A stretch of 64,000 nt of DNA from Gammaproteobacteria bacterium HGW-Gammaproteobacteria-3 (GCA_002843155.1 PGZD01000005.1:1-64000), one strand, 5' to 3'; shown: positions 19,262-29,611, numbered from the stretch's first letter. Translations and numbers: made by a program. Notes: generated from the letters alone by a model not told the origin.

Positions 19262-21232
19262 TTAATGCAATGAATAAACGGCGACATCGTGATGCAAAGG
19301 ATCGAATTGATACATGCGCAGCCTGATGCTGGGTTCATAGTTAAAAGTAATATCGACTTTGTGCATTCCGGGCGTACCGTCTTCCGCGACCGGCGGTACC
19401 ATGATGGCGCCCCAAGGGCCGCCTGCATTGGGCCAGGCATGATTCCGACCGAAAGTAAAGAAACAGCCCGAACCCAACTGCGGGTCGGCGTTGATATCCG
19501 GATCGCGTGGCGAGGCTTGTAAAAACTCTTCAGGACCGCCGGAGTTCATGGGCAATATTTTATCAATAGTTACAATGGACTCGCCTGTTGCCGGATCAAC
19601 GAGCAGATCACGCTTGACAGGATTTGGCGAGATATCCAGCACTTCTTCGGTGATAGTGTAGCGACTGCCGACAATCGGTACCGGCTCTGTGTGCGGATGG
19701 TCCGCCAGCGCGGTTGTCGGATCGGTAAACTGGAACTGATTTTCCCAGCCGCGCGAGCCGCCAAAATCCACGTTCATGTAAGCGTGGGGAAAATGATCGC
19801 CATTATATAATGTCGCTTTAAAATTATAAGGCCTTATTTTCCAGTCATGCGCACTGGCATTGCTCACTCCTTTAAAGCTGGCGGAACCCAGTTCGCTACC
19901 TTCGCCTTGCAGTCCCATACGGCTACCATAAATGGTGTTATTGACATAAAACAGCGTCAAGGTCGCGTTCGGGTCGGCTTTAACGCCCGCAGGCAGTTTG
20001 GTGCGGTCCGTCCAGTCGAGGTAAGCGGCCCTGAGCTCCGCCACCTGGGCCGAAACCTCGTCTTTGCTCAACTGTACGCCATTGCCCAACGTCCGCAAGA
20101 TATTCCACATGCGTTTAGCCGGTGCAAGATCGCCGATTTTGGCAATCGCCGCCAGTTTATTGGCTTGACTGCCCATAGGATTGGCGCCGAACACATTGAT
20201 TTCATGCTGGGGCAGGGTCGTACCGTCGGGCGTGGTTTTCAGTGCGTTTTCAGTTACCTGTACGCGCGGCGGATGGATGCGCCAGCCCCAGGTATAAGTC
20301 AGGTTGTAATATTTGCCTTTGGATTCCTTGATTTTGACGGTATAGCGCGTACCTTCCTTGAGCATCGGAAAATAGCTCTGATCCATGGCCACATGGAAAG
20401 GTCCTGTGGTGTGCTCCGGCGTTTGGTCGAAGTACATCACCATCGGCGAGAAGTCTTCCATGCCGCCATGCAGGATATTGACATGATAGGTGATGGTCCA
20501 CGGCACTTCCTGCACATCCGAAGGATCGATGAAAGCGGTATCGGCTTCGATGTGTTGATCCCAGAAAATCATTTCCACATCGACATTGCCGCCGATCACA
20601 ATATCGTCGGGCGATAAGGGATCATGGCAGCGCCTGCCCTGACAAATCGGTTTTACTTTTTTGATTTTATTCGGGCCGTTGTAATGCAGCATCGGAAAAC
20701 CGCTATAAGCACGGTCTTTAATCTTGTTGCCTTCCAGAATATCGATACCGCGCTGCGCCATCAGCTTATCGACGCCCCGGTTCCTGACATAATTACCGAT
20801 ATTGTTTTTCTCGAAAAAACTCTGTGCATTGTTGTGGGAGTTTTCGAAAAAATCAATCACCGCATCCAAATCTTCCGATGGATTGGTTTTATTGATGGCT
20901 TCGGTCAATACCGGACCGTCATGCAAATTGTAACGTCCATCGGGTGTCGAAGGCAGGGTGTTGGGCATTTCATCGCCATTGAAATCGCGCGCGTTTTCAT
21001 AAACGGTCATCAAGAAATTGCTGCCCGGCGGCTCGTCGAAAGGATTTTGCGGCGGGAAATGGCCTTCCGGCGTAATGACCGTAGTGGTCACACCATCGGC
21101 CGACAGGGATTGGGCTGATGGCCCTGGACGGGGCTGTGTGCCCGGATGTTCGGCCAGTGCAAGCGACGCCAAACTTAAACCCAGGATAACGCCCGAAGCT
21201 TTGGCAAATTGTTTTTTACCTGTTAATTTCAT
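19262..21232 (-). CDS. exported 656-residue protein of unknown function
   Basis: I do not recognise this family. It has a Sec signal peptide (about 1-27, cut after SLALA) and no membrane helix afterwards, so it should be periplasmic or secreted. Notable parts: a C197-x4-C202-H203 cluster; a His/Met-rich section about 250-295 (YHVNILHGGMEDFSPMVMYF region), suggestive of metal binding or a beta-rich domain; a helical section about 340-410; GDHFPHAYMNVDF; and a C-terminal LHHDVAVYSLH. It is the last gene of an operon with a TAT-exported multicopper oxidase and an SCO-like protein, 12 bases after the latter, so a role with the oxidase is likely. Confidence 0.75.
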   Translation of the reverse strand: MKLTGKKQFAKASGVILGLSLASLALAEHPGTQPRPGPSAQSLSADGVTTTVITPEGHFPPQNPFDEPPGSNFLMTVYENARDFNGDEMPNTLPSTPDGRYNLHDGPVLTEAINKTNPSEDLDAVIDFFENSHNNAQSFFEKNNIGNYVRNRGVDKLMAQRGIDILEGNKIKDRAYSGFPMLHYNGPNKIKKVKPICQGRRCHDPLSPDDIVIGGNVDVEMIFWDQHIEADTAFIDPSDVQEVPWTITYHVNILHGGMEDFSPMVMYFDQTPEHTTGPFHVAMDQSYFPMLKEGTRYTVKIKESKGKYYNLTYTWGWRIHPPRVQVTENALKTTPDGTTLPQHEINVFGANPMGSQANKLAAIAKIGDLAPAKRMWNILRTLGNGVQLSKDEVSAQVAELRAAYLDWTDRTKLPAGVKADPNATLTLFYVNNTIYGSRMGLQGEGSELGSASFKGVSNASAHDWKIRPYNFKATLYNGDHFPHAYMNVDFGGSRGWENQFQFTDPTTALADHPHTEPVPIVGSRYTITEEVLDISPNPVKRDLLVDPATGESIVTIDKILPMNSGGPEEFLQASPRDPDINADPQLGSGCFFTFGRNHAWPNAGGPWGAIMVPPVAEDGTPGMHKVDITFNYEPSIRLRMYQFDPLHHDVAVYSLH

Positions 21233-21244
21233 CGTAATTTCCCC

Positions 21245-21871
21245 TCACACACTGTGCATATCAACCAGGAACGGCTTATAATGTTCCCCGGTACTCAGTC
21301 TTGCGACCGCCTCCGCGATATAAAGCGGATGTTGGCGACTGGCTTTGGATAGCCAGCGTCCGGTTTTTTCGTTGCCGATCCAGGACAGGCCATGAATTGC
21401 GCCATGCACGCCGAAAGCACGCAAAATTTCACGCACATCCTCAGGCTGCCCGGTCAGAAATTTCCACTGGGCGCCCTGTGCATCCGCCAGCGCTTTCAGT
21501 TTTTCAGGGCTATCCTGATGCGGCGCGGTGGTAATGGTGTACATATGCACATCTTTGCCCAGACGCTCTGCCAACATCGCCTGGACTTTCACCAGGTTAT
21601 TGACAATGGGATAGTGTTGCTCGCCTTGCACCGAAGTAAAATTGACCAATACCAGTTTATTGTGAATCAGTTCCTCGTAAAACCAGGCTTTTTTCTTGTG
21701 TTGATCTTGCACGATAACTTGAGGAAAGCGCTGTGCCGTTTTGCCGCCAACCGCGCGCGGACAGTCTTTAATTGCAGCGGGGCTTGCCAAAACCTTCGCA
21801 CCGGTCGCCGCCATGGCGGCAGTCGGCATGGCCAATGCGGCAGAGGCAAGAAATGCTCTTCTGTTTTTCAT
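21245..21871 (-). CDS. TAT-exported SCO-like thioredoxin-fold protein lacking CxxxC
   Basis: 208 residues from ATG 21871, seven bases after AAGGAG; an upstream ATG at 21910 lacks a site. The twin-arginine signal is MKNRRAFLASAALAMPTAAMA. The fold follows the SCO1/SenC pattern: a strand LVLVNFTS, helix, strand HMYTITTAPHQDSPEKLKALAD and WKFLTGQPEDVREILRAFGV. The copper-binding CxxxC that should follow the VNFTS strand is replaced by VQGEQHYPIV, and the only Cys of the mature protein lies near its N-terminus (KDCPRAV). It may therefore be a scaffold or copper chaperone using other ligands. Second gene of the MCO operon. Confidence 0.75.
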   Translation of the reverse strand: MKNRRAFLASAALAMPTAAMAATGAKVLASPAAIKDCPRAVGGKTAQRFPQVIVQDQHKKKAWFYEELIHNKLVLVNFTSVQGEQHYPIVNNLVKVQAMLAERLGKDVHMYTITTAPHQDSPEKLKALADAQGAQWKFLTGQPEDVREILRAFGVHGAIHGLSWIGNEKTGRWLSKASRQHPLYIAEAVARLSTGEHYKPFLVDMHSV

Positions 21872-21926
21872 AATTGACTCCTTGGAATCCGAAATAATTG
21901 TTTTAGTCATGACTCTTGCCTGTGCA

Positions 21927-23648
21927 TCAGCCCGGGGTAATATCCCAGCGCAACATCATGGCATTGTCCTCATGCACGTTGTTGTGGCAATGAATGACAT
22001 AACGTCCGACAAAATCGTCAAAGCGGTAGAACACTTTGACATGGTCGTTCGGTCCCAAGGTGGCGACATCTTTTCTGGCGCGTAATACGCCAGTCGGCTT
22101 TTTGCCGTTCCATTCCAGTACCTGAAATTCTTCAAAATGGACATGGCAGGGATGCGCCCAGGAACTGCCGGCATTGACGAAATTCCATATTTCTGCGGTG
22201 CCTTGCTTAGGTGCTGCGGAAATAATGCTCGGATCCATGAAACTACCGTTGACCGTCCACAAGCCCATATCATGGTCGAATACCCATTCGCGTTCGGCAA
22301 CCACTTCATGCAAGTTAATAGCGGGCAATTTACGCAGGAAATCGGGAATGCGGCTGTTGTCCACGACATTGCTGTCAATAATCCTGAACTGCATGACTTT
22401 CATGCGCTCAGGCCCTTCCAGGCGTCGCCCGGTGGGGCCCTGGCCGTTAATTTGCTCCATAATATTGAGGATTTCAACCGTGGAACCGGGGCTATAGCGG
22501 GAAAAGTCGATAATGACATCATGCCGGTTGGCAGGCCCCATGACCAAAGTCGAAGCTTCGACCGGCTCTTCCAGTAAATTGCCGTCGTTCGATATCACAA
22601 TGAACTTGCTGTCATCGCTCAACGCCAGTTCGTAAAAACGCGACGGGCCGCCGTCATAAATGCGGAAACGGTATTTACGGCGCTCCACATTCAAGTAAGG
22701 CTGGACTTTGCGGTTGACGGTAATCAGATCACCCAAATGGCCGTCGGTATCGAAAATATTGTAGGTAGGGTTACCATTTTGCGTGAAGCGCACATCATGT
22801 AAAAGCAATGATATATCATAGCCATTGGCACTGCCGGGGGCGCCGCCAAAACGCAAGTTTCCGGGCAAGCGCAAGGCGCTCTCGTTGCTGTCGCTTTCAT
22901 TGCCGCTATCGATGTGATCGTAAAAAATCGCCATACCCGACAATCCCGCATAAACATTAGTCGAAGTGAAATCGATCATGTGATCGTGATACCAAAGACT
23001 AGCCAGCGCTTCATCCGGGTTATTGCGGGCATACATCATGGCATAGTGGTGATCCCAGAATTGCCCGGGCACGGCAAAATCCATCGGATAACCGTCACTT
23101 TCAGATGCCGTATGCGCATTGTGCAGGTGCGTGGAAATGGCCGGAAAACCGATGGGCATTTCCACCTTATCCGAAGTGGGTAAAAGATTGTGCCTGCGCA
23201 CGAAAACAGGCTCGCCATAACGCGCCACCAATGTTTCCCCCGGCGTACTGCCGTTATACAGCCAGGCCAGTGAACCTGTGCCTGCGGGCGCACCGGCTTG
23301 TGCAGGCGTCAGTGCCGATAATTGGCTGTGATAATTCCAGACGCCTTCGGTGATGCGCTGCTCGTAATATTTTTGCGGTCGAAATTCGTCAAAGCGCTGA
23401 TGCCGGTTCGGATCCGGCGGCGTTGCCAATTGCGCCGGATTGATCGGCTGTAAAGCGTCGGGCACGAATAGAGGCTCCGTATACGGCGTCACCGGTGGAC
23501 TATCCGGTTCGGTGCCGGGGCTTCTGATGCCGGTGGCCCGGCAAAGCTGCGCCTGCGCCGAGCGCGGCAGCATCACTCCGCCGAAAACGGCCGGCACCGT
23601 CAACGCCGCCGCTCCCGCTTTTAATAGCTCTCTTCTTTTCTTTAACAT
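21927..23648 (-). CDS. TAT-exported three-domain multicopper oxidase
   Basis: 573 residues. Twin-arginine signal MLKKRRELLKAGAAAL, so it is exported folded, probably with copper. Copper ligands are complete: HLH (H174, H176), HDH (H221, H223), the HPCHVH motif near residue 510, and the type-1 site H553-C554-H555-x3-H559-x4-M564. The length and motifs fit the bilirubin oxidase/CotA/CueO group, but no Met-rich insert like that of CueO is seen. The substrate could be Cu(I), Mn(II) or an organic compound. First gene of an operon with the SCO-like and 656-residue proteins, and divergent from a LysR regulator across 412 bp. Confidence 0.88.
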   Translation of the reverse strand: MLKKRRELLKAGAAALTVPAVFGGVMLPRSAQAQLCRATGIRSPGTEPDSPPVTPYTEPLFVPDALQPINPAQLATPPDPNRHQRFDEFRPQKYYEQRITEGVWNYHSQLSALTPAQAGAPAGTGSLAWLYNGSTPGETLVARYGEPVFVRRHNLLPTSDKVEMPIGFPAISTHLHNAHTASESDGYPMDFAVPGQFWDHHYAMMYARNNPDEALASLWYHDHMIDFTSTNVYAGLSGMAIFYDHIDSGNESDSNESALRLPGNLRFGGAPGSANGYDISLLLHDVRFTQNGNPTYNIFDTDGHLGDLITVNRKVQPYLNVERRKYRFRIYDGGPSRFYELALSDDSKFIVISNDGNLLEEPVEASTLVMGPANRHDVIIDFSRYSPGSTVEILNIMEQINGQGPTGRRLEGPERMKVMQFRIIDSNVVDNSRIPDFLRKLPAINLHEVVAEREWVFDHDMGLWTVNGSFMDPSIISAAPKQGTAEIWNFVNAGSSWAHPCHVHFEEFQVLEWNGKKPTGVLRARKDVATLGPNDHVKVFYRFDDFVGRYVIHCHNNVHEDNAMMLRWDITPG

Positions 23649-24060
23649 CCTACCTTCCTCAATTATCTTAAAAGTCAGACTTAAACGACTTGCTGAATAA
23701 ACTTTACTTTGTAGCTATAATTATTAGTATCGCTAAGCGTTAGCATTAGTATTAACAAATCGCTTGGAAATCAAAAAAGCGCAGGAAGCTTGGCGCCGCA
23801 TACGCTCATTCAGACTTTAACCGCTTAAAGTTGAATTCCGCGCTGCTTGACTTGGCAAACAGGCTTTCGAGAACACATCAACCTTAATTTAAGATTAAAA
23901 CCTGAAGAAAAGTTTAGTCGAGATATTTCAGAGCAACCACTTTAAAATTTGAATGCCATCCATTAATATTTTAAATGCAACCTTAAATTATTCTTATGCT
24001 TAAAAAAGTATAATCTAACGCCTGTCTTCTCCTTGACTTGAACCGAGATGCCAAAACCTC
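23649..24060. promoter_or_regulatory. divergent control region between LysR gene and MCO operon
   Basis: 412 AT-rich bases without a gene. Candidate sites are GCTAA-GCG-TTAGC (23732-23744), flanked by repeated TTAGTAT sequences, and CTTTAA-CCGC-TTAAAG (23815-23830). Such dyads suit LysR binding, and the position between divergent transcription units supports regulation of the oxidase operon. No promoter boxes are unambiguous. Confidence 0.4.
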
Positions 24061-24963
24061 ATGAACATCCGCAATATCGACCTCAATTTGTTACATATTT
24101 TTGTGGTGGTTTATGACTGCAAAAGCATTACCCTGGCGGCACAGCAATTGCATTTAACCCAGTCCGCAGTCAGCAACGCTATCACCCGGTTAAACAACAC
24201 ACTGGAGTTGAAGCTATTTATCAAAGACAGCCGAAGTATCACACCCAGCCGCCAGGCCGACAGCCTTTATGACAATATCAAATGCTGCCTGCAAAAAATC
24301 GAATCCAGCCTCGCGCAACAAATTCACTTCGACCCGGCCACCTCTGATTACACTTTCCGCATCGCCACAACTCATTATGGCGAACTCGCGTTGTTTCCAA
24401 AGCTTATCGCTCATCTTCAACAACACGCGCCCAATATTAAAGTCGTACGCACACTTCCCCCTAAAAACGATGATGTCGACAAAGAACTGCAAAGCGGTAT
24501 TATTGATTTGGCTTTGGTGGCTGACCGGAAAATTACCACAGAAACCCACAGCGAAACGGTATGCGGCGACACAATGGTTCTTATCAGCGGCCCCCAGCAT
24601 CCACCCTTACCGGATAAACTGACACTTGAAGCTATCATTGGCCTGGACCTTATCTGTTCCGGCTACGAACACGAACCGTTACTGAATGCGCTAAAACAAA
24701 ATCCCAATTTCCATCCGCCCCGCTATACCCTGACAACCATGTGGAGTACTTTTTACATAGTCTCCACTTCAAAGCTGGTTGCTCTTGCACCTTTGCGCTT
24801 AGTGCATATTCTGGAAAATTATCTGCCCATAAAAACCCATTATCTGCCGGCTCCTTTAAATGCAATAAAACTCAATTTGTATTGGCGCCATGTAGACACA
24901 ACCGACCCTGGACATGCCTGGCTCAGGGCGCTGATTAAAAGCATTCTTGACAGTGCTGAATGA
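24061..24963 (+). CDS. LysR-family transcriptional regulator
   Basis: 300 residues, the standard length. The N-terminal winged helix is clear (SITLAAQQLHLTQSAVSNAI, residues 20-39), and the rest has the two-lobed effector domain typical of the family, starting around residue 95. It starts 412 bases from the divergent multicopper oxidase operon, the classic LysR arrangement, so that operon is the likely target. The effector ligand is unknown; copper, phenolics or another oxidase substrate would be reasonable guesses. Confidence 0.9.
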   Translation: MNIRNIDLNLLHIFVVVYDCKSITLAAQQLHLTQSAVSNAITRLNNTLELKLFIKDSRSITPSRQADSLYDNIKCCLQKIESSLAQQIHFDPATSDYTFRIATTHYGELALFPKLIAHLQQHAPNIKVVRTLPPKNDDVDKELQSGIIDLALVADRKITTETHSETVCGDTMVLISGPQHPPLPDKLTLEAIIGLDLICSGYEHEPLLNALKQNPNFHPPRYTLTTMWSTFYIVSTSKLVALAPLRLVHILENYLPIKTHYLPAPLNAIKLNLYWRHVDTTDPGHAWLRALIKSILDSAE

Positions 24964-25020
24964 TTGGGATGCGGGCGGATTTTGTTACCCCGAGAGCTTG
25001 GCGCGCCGGGTGAAATATAA

Positions 25021-25044
25021 AAACGGGGTCCGAAGACCCCGTTT
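25021..25044 (-). terminator. rho-independent terminator after hsp20
   Basis: AAACGGGGTC (25021-25030), loop CGAA, GACCCCGTTT (25035-25044): a perfect 10-bp stem immediately after the hsp20 stop codon. T-rich sequence on the plus-strand side (ATTTATT) means it can also stop transcription from lysR. Confidence 0.88.
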
Positions 25045-25046
25045 AT

Positions 25047-25481
25047 TTATTCCTCCTCAGCCACAGCGATTTTTTTGGGCTGAACCGCTTCCTGTTTTGG
25101 AATGGTTATCTCCAGAACGCCATGCCTGGATTTTGCCGAAATGGCCTCGGCATTGGCGCTATCCGGCAGGCTGAAACGCCGGTAAAACGAACCATAAGTC
25201 CTCTCGATGCGCTTGTAGTTTTCTTTTTCGGTTTTTGCTTCGGTGTTTTTTTCACCTTTGATCGTCAGTACGCCATTTTCCATGCTGACATCGATATCTT
25301 CGGGTTTGACGCCGGGAATATCGGCATGCAGGACAAACTTATCTTTCTCCTCCTTGATGTCCACCGTCGGCGCCCATTCCGCAGTCGCGATGGAACCTTC
25401 GCCGGAACCTTCATAAGCACGATCCAGTTCTTTTTGCAATTGGGTCAATAAACCCCAGGGTTCATAACGTGTAATAGCCAT
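25047..25481 (-). CDS. small heat shock protein, Hsp20/alpha-crystallin family
   Basis: 144 residues from ATG 25481, just after GGAGG; the open frame upstream would run through the promoter. The alpha-crystallin domain spans about 40-130, with FVLHADIPGVKPEDIDVSMENG and GVLEITIPKQE in blocks, and the C-terminal motif is altered. It binds unfolding proteins as an ATP-independent holdase. A textbook sigma-32-like promoter precedes it and the leader may fold over the ribosome site, so it is probably induced by heat. Confidence 0.95.
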   Translation of the reverse strand: MAITRYEPWGLLTQLQKELDRAYEGSGEGSIATAEWAPTVDIKEEKDKFVLHADIPGVKPEDIDVSMENGVLTIKGEKNTEAKTEKENYKRIERTYGSFYRRFSLPDSANAEAISAKSRHGVLEITIPKQEAVQPKKIAVAEEE

Positions 25482-25482
25482 A

Positions 25483-25514
25483 ACAACCTCCACATGAATA
25501 TTGGTAGAACAACT
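25483..25514 (-). promoter_or_regulatory. possible RNA thermometer covering the hsp20 ribosome site
   Basis: In the leader RNA, CUACCA can pair with UGGAGG, which contains the ribosome-binding site, through five base pairs interrupted by an A-A mismatch and with a 9-nt loop. A weak, mismatched stem over the Shine-Dalgarno is the layout of ROSE-like thermometers of small heat shock genes. Prediction by eye only. Confidence 0.4.
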
Positions 25515-25557
25515 TGTGACAAGTGGCCGCCAAAAACATTGGCCACCCATACAAACT

Positions 25558-25583
25558 ATGGGGTTGTTTGGATTTTTTTCAAG
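25558..25583 (-). promoter_or_regulatory. sigma-32-like heat shock promoter for hsp20
   Basis: On the minus strand, CTTGAAA (25583-25577), 13 bases, then CCCCATAG with CCCCAT at 25563-25558. This is very near the E. coli consensus CTTGAAA-N13/14-CCCCATnT. The -35 box includes the TGA stop codon of purL. Confidence 0.8.
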
Positions 25584-28500
25584 CCACCCACACCCTCGCG
25601 TTCCTGAACAGGCGCAGCCACGGCCCGTATTCACTCCAGTCGCCCGGACGCCATGAGTTTTGCAGTGTCCGGAAGCAACGCTCAGGATGCGGCATCATGA
25701 TCGTGAAACGGCCGTCGGTTGTGGTCAGGCCGGTAATACCAAACGGCGAACCATTGGGATTGGCCGGAAATTCGGTAGCCAACTCGCCGTAATTATCGAC
25801 ATAACACAAGGATACGGCCTCAGCCGCCAGAGCCAGAGCAGGATCTGCTGCAAATTGCGCCCGGCCTTCACCGTGCGCGATAACGACCGGTAAGCGCGAG
25901 CCGACCATGTCTTTAAACAAAATGGACGCTGATTGCTGCACTTCCACCAAAGCCACCCGGGCTTCGAATTGTTCCGACGTGTTGCGCATAAAGCGCGGCC
26001 AATATTCGCTGCCGGGAATCAGTTCCTTGAGACCTGCCATCATCTGACAGCCGTTGCAGACGCCTAAGCCGAAAGTGTCCTGGCGCTGAAAAAATGCGGC
26101 GAATTCATCGCGCGCACGCGGATTGAACAGAATCGACTTGGCCCAGCCGCCGCCCGCACCCAGCACATCGCCGTAGGAAAAACCGCCGCAGGCGGCAAGC
26201 CCCGTGAAATCACCCAGACTGACCCGGCCCTGAATAATGTCGGTCATATGCACATCGATAGCGGTAAAACCGGCGCGGTCGAACGCCGCCGCCATTTCGA
26301 CATGGCCGTTGACCCCTTGTTCGCGCAAAATGGCAATTTTAGGCCGGGCTTTGTTGATAAACGGGGCACAAACATCTTCCGCATTATCGAATGTCAGACT
26401 CACATTCAAGCCCGGGTCCAGATCATCGGCGATAGCCTCGAATTGTGCTTGCGCACACGCAGGGTTATCGCGCAGCGCCTGCATCCGATAACTGACTTCA
26501 GACCAATAACCTTGCAATTGCGCGCGCGTCGCCGAATAAACCACCTGACCGCGATGGCTGAACGTCAACTGCTGCGCATCTTTAATCACACCGATTTGAT
26601 GGCTGCAAGCACTCAAGCCCGCTTGCGCCAGCAACTCAAGCACCTCCCGGGTATCCTCCGTCCTGACCTGCACTACCGCGCCCAGCTCTTCGTTGAACAG
26701 GGCCGCCAACAGGTCTTCGCCCAAAGCGCTTAAATCCAGATCAACGCCGACTCTGGCGGCAAACGACATTTCCGCAACGGTGGCCAGCAGGCCGCCATCG
26801 GAACGGTCATGATAGGCTAAAAGCTTGCCCTGGCTGTTCAATGTCTGTATTGCATTAAAAAAAGCCTTGAATAACAGGGCATCGTCCAGATTCGGACAGT
26901 CATTGCCCAGTTGCCCGTAAACCTGCGCCAGCACAGACCCACCGAGCCGGTTCCGGCCTTGCCCCAAATCGATCAGCAGCAAGGCACCGGCTTCATGCCG
27001 CAACTGCGGCGTCAAGGTTTCAGCAATGTCGAGCACCGGCGCAAAAGCGGTAATAACCAGTGATACCGGCGAACTCATGGTTTTTTCCCGGCCCTCTTGG
27101 CGCCAGACGGTTTTCATCGACAACGAGTCCTTGCCGACCGGAATCGCGATACCCAGTTGCGGGCATAGCTCCTTGCCGACCGTTTTGACGGTATCGAACA
27201 GCGCGGCGTCTTCGCCCGGCGTTCCGGCCGCCGCCATCCAGTTGGCCGAGAGTTTGATTTTTTGCAGTCCGCCGATACGCGCCGCCGCCAGGTTGGTCAA
27301 TGCTTCACCAATAGCCATGCGGCCCGACGCCGGGGCGTCGATGATCGCCAGCGGCGTCCTCTCCCCCAGCGCCATCGCCTCGCCGGTCAGCGCATAAAAG
27401 CCTGTGGCAGTGACTGCGACATCGGCCACCGGCACTTGCCAGGGTCCCACCATTTGATCGCGCGCCACTAATCCTGTCACCGAGCGGTCGCCGATATGAA
27501 TCAAAAAACTTTTATCGGCCACGGACGGATGAGACAGCACTCGCCTGACCGCTTCTGTGATTTCGATAGCGCGGGTATCGAGGGCGCTCAAGGCAGGCTC
27601 GATGCGCTGGACATCACGCTGCATTTTAGGCGGCTTACCAAACAATAACGACATCGGCAAATCGATTGCCCGCTCGCCCAAAAGGCTGTCGTTCAATACC
27701 AGATGTTCGGCTTCGGTCGCTTCGCCAATCACGGCATAAAGGCAATGTTCGCGCTCGCAGAACGCTTTGAACAAGTCCAAAGCCTGTGGTTTAATGGCGA
27801 CGACATAGCGTTCCTGCGCTTCGTTACACCAGATTTGCATCGGCGACATGCCCGGGTCGGCATTGGGCACCTCGCGCAATTCAAAACGTCCGCCTCGGGC
27901 GCAATCGTGAATGATTTCCGGCACGGCGTTCGACAGGCCGCCGGCGCCGATGTCATGTATGGAAATGATTGGCGTGTTGTCGCCCAGCGCATTGCAATGG
28001 TTGATCACTTCCTGGCAACGGCGTTCCATTTCCGGATTTTCCCGTTGCACCGAAGCGAAATCCAAAGCTTCCGAAGCTTCGCCGGAAGTCTGCGAAGAAG
28101 CCGCGCCGCCGCCCAGGCCAATCAGCATGGCAGGCCCCCCGAGTATGATGATCAGGGAACCCGGGGGAATCGGCTGTTTTTCAATCAGCATGGGGCGGAT
28201 ATTGCCCATGCCGCCCGCCAGCATGATAGGCTTGTGATAACCTCGAAATTGATTGCCGTCGCCGGGTGCGCTTTGTTCGAAACTGCGGAAGAAACCCGCA
28301 ATATTCGGGCGTCCGAATTCATTATTAAAGGCGGCGGCGCCAATCGGGCCTTCCAGCATGATGTCCAAAGCCGAGGCCATGCGTCCGGGCTTGCCGTTGT
28401 CGGTTTCCCAGGGCTGTTCGAAGCCCGGAATTTTTAACTGGGAGACCGTAAAACCGGTCAAGCCGGCTTTCGTAGCCGAACCCCGGCCAGTCGCGCCTTC

Positions 28501-29463
28501 ATCACGGATTTCCCCGCCGGAACCTGTAGCCGCGCCCGGATGCGGCGAAATGGCGGTCGGATGATTGTGCGTTTCGACTTTCATCAGCAAATGCGCGGCT
28601 TCTTCTTGGTAACGGTATTCGCCGGTGTGCGCATCCCGGATGAAAACTTTCGCTACCGAACCGCTCGCCACCGCCGCATTGTCGCTGTAGGCGGACAAAA
28701 TGCCGTCCGGGCTTTGCTCGGCGGTATGGCGTATCATTTGAAACAATGATTCGGCCTGCTCAACCCCGTCGATGCGCCATCCGGCGTTGAAAATTTTGTG
28801 GCGGCAATGTTCCGAGTTGGCCTGTGCGAACATCATCAGCTCGACATCGGTCGGATTGCGTCCCAATTTTTGAAAACTTTCGGTCAAATAATCGATTTCA
28901 TCCTCCGACAGCGCTAGCCCCAAACTACCATTGGCGGCCATCAGCGCATTGCGCCCGGATTCAAGCACACCGATGCGCCGCAAGAGTTCAGGCGGGTGCT
29001 GCGCGAACAAGTCGTCTTCGTTTATCGAATCACTGACCAGAACCACTTGCGTCATTCGATCATGCAGCAAGGCAGCGATTTTTTCGCGCTGCGTTTGAGT
29101 CAGCCCGGTTTCTGTGACCAAGTTATATTCAACGCCCCTTTCGATGCGCTTGACGGCGGTCAAACCGCAGCGCCGGGCAATTTCGGTGGCTTTACTCGAC
29201 CAGGGTGAAAGCGTGCCGCGCCTTGGCACAACGGTGAGTTTTTCGCCTTGCCCGGTATTAATCACGTCCTCTGAACCATAGGTCAGCAGTCGCGTCAGAA
29301 CCGCCGCCTGGTTATCGTCCAGTGCCTGTTCGAGGTCGATGAAATGAATATAGCTTGCCGACACAGCGCTGACCAGGGGAAGTGGGCCGATTGCGTTGAG
29401 TTCGGTCATTAATTTATTGATTCTAAAATCAGAAAGCGCGGCGGTTCCGGGAATTTTTAACAT
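25579..29463 (-). CDS. purL: phosphoribosylformylglycinamidine synthase
   Basis: 1294 residues from ATG 29463 (a TTG two codons earlier is open). Large single-chain PurL as in E. coli: N-terminal PurS-like part ([10 protein letters not shown]), linker, two AIR-synthase-like ATP domains ([29 protein letters not shown] in blocks), and a C-terminal class I glutaminase with GVCNGCQMM nucleophile and HGEGR/PHPERCF triad residues. Converts FGAR, ATP and glutamine to FGAM. Its stop codon lies inside the hsp20 promoter. A palindromic element separates it from the upstream bamC. Confidence 0.97.
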   Translation of the reverse strand: MLKIPGTAALSDFRINKLMTELNAIGPLPLVSAVSASYIHFIDLEQALDDNQAAVLTRLLTYGSEDVINTGQGEKLTVVPRRGTLSPWSSKATEIARRCGLTAVKRIERGVEYNLVTETGLTQTQREKIAALLHDRMTQVVLVSDSINEDDLFAQHPPELLRRIGVLESGRNALMAANGSLGLALSEDEIDYLTESFQKLGRNPTDVELMMFAQANSEHCRHKIFNAGWRIDGVEQAESLFQMIRHTAEQSPDGILSAYSDNAAVASGSVAKVFIRDAHTGEYRYQEEAAHLLMKVETHNHPTAISPHPGAATGSGGEIRDEGATGRGSATKAGLTGFTVSQLKIPGFEQPWETDNGKPGRMASALDIMLEGPIGAAAFNNEFGRPNIAGFFRSFEQSAPGDGNQFRGYHKPIMLAGGMGNIRPMLIEKQPIPPGSLIIILGGPAMLIGLGGGAASSQTSGEASEALDFASVQRENPEMERRCQEVINHCNALGDNTPIISIHDIGAGGLSNAVPEIIHDCARGGRFELREVPNADPGMSPMQIWCNEAQERYVVAIKPQALDLFKAFCEREHCLYAVIGEATEAEHLVLNDSLLGERAIDLPMSLLFGKPPKMQRDVQRIEPALSALDTRAIEITEAVRRVLSHPSVADKSFLIHIGDRSVTGLVARDQMVGPWQVPVADVAVTATGFYALTGEAMALGERTPLAIIDAPASGRMAIGEALTNLAAARIGGLQKIKLSANWMAAAGTPGEDAALFDTVKTVGKELCPQLGIAIPVGKDSLSMKTVWRQEGREKTMSSPVSLVITAFAPVLDIAETLTPQLRHEAGALLLIDLGQGRNRLGGSVLAQVYGQLGNDCPNLDDALLFKAFFNAIQTLNSQGKLLAYHDRSDGGLLATVAEMSFAARVGVDLDLSALGEDLLAALFNEELGAVVQVRTEDTREVLELLAQAGLSACSHQIGVIKDAQQLTFSHRGQVVYSATRAQLQGYWSEVSYRMQALRDNPACAQAQFEAIADDLDPGLNVSLTFDNAEDVCAPFINKARPKIAILREQGVNGHVEMAAAFDRAGFTAIDVHMTDIIQGRVSLGDFTGLAACGGFSYGDVLGAGGGWAKSILFNPRARDEFAAFFQRQDTFGLGVCNGCQMMAGLKELIPGSEYWPRFMRNTSEQFEARVALVEVQQSASILFKDMVGSRLPVVIAHGEGRAQFAADPALALAAEAVSLCYVDNYGELATEFPANPNGSPFGITGLTTTDGRFTIMMPHPERCFRTLQNSWRPGDWSEYGPWLRLFRNARVWVA

Positions 29464-29507
29464 GGGCAAAGAAAAACAAGGTAAAAAAGTATTTTAGATC
29501 TGCTCAG

Positions 29508-29611
29508 CAGAGGACGGAGGATAGAGGACAGATTTTTGTGTGGCTTCGCTACGCTTTTTTTAAACGCGTCGCTTGCGCACCAACTATCTGTCTTCTGTCT
29601 TCGGTCTTCTG
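29508..29611. repeat. inverted-repeat element at the 3' end of bamC
   Basis: Left arm 29508-29533 (CAGAGGACGGAGG...) and right arm 29586-29611 (its imperfect complement, 20 of 26 positions) are low-complexity GACAGA/AGAGGA-type repeats around a 52-bp loop. The right arm supplies the last codons of bamC, and the stop TAG lies at its inner edge. It looks like a small inserted or expanding repeat. Confidence 0.6.

Noticed and set aside
27703-28437. 244-codon open frame opposite purL
   Set aside because: Antisense to conserved PurL domains; no start signal or motif.
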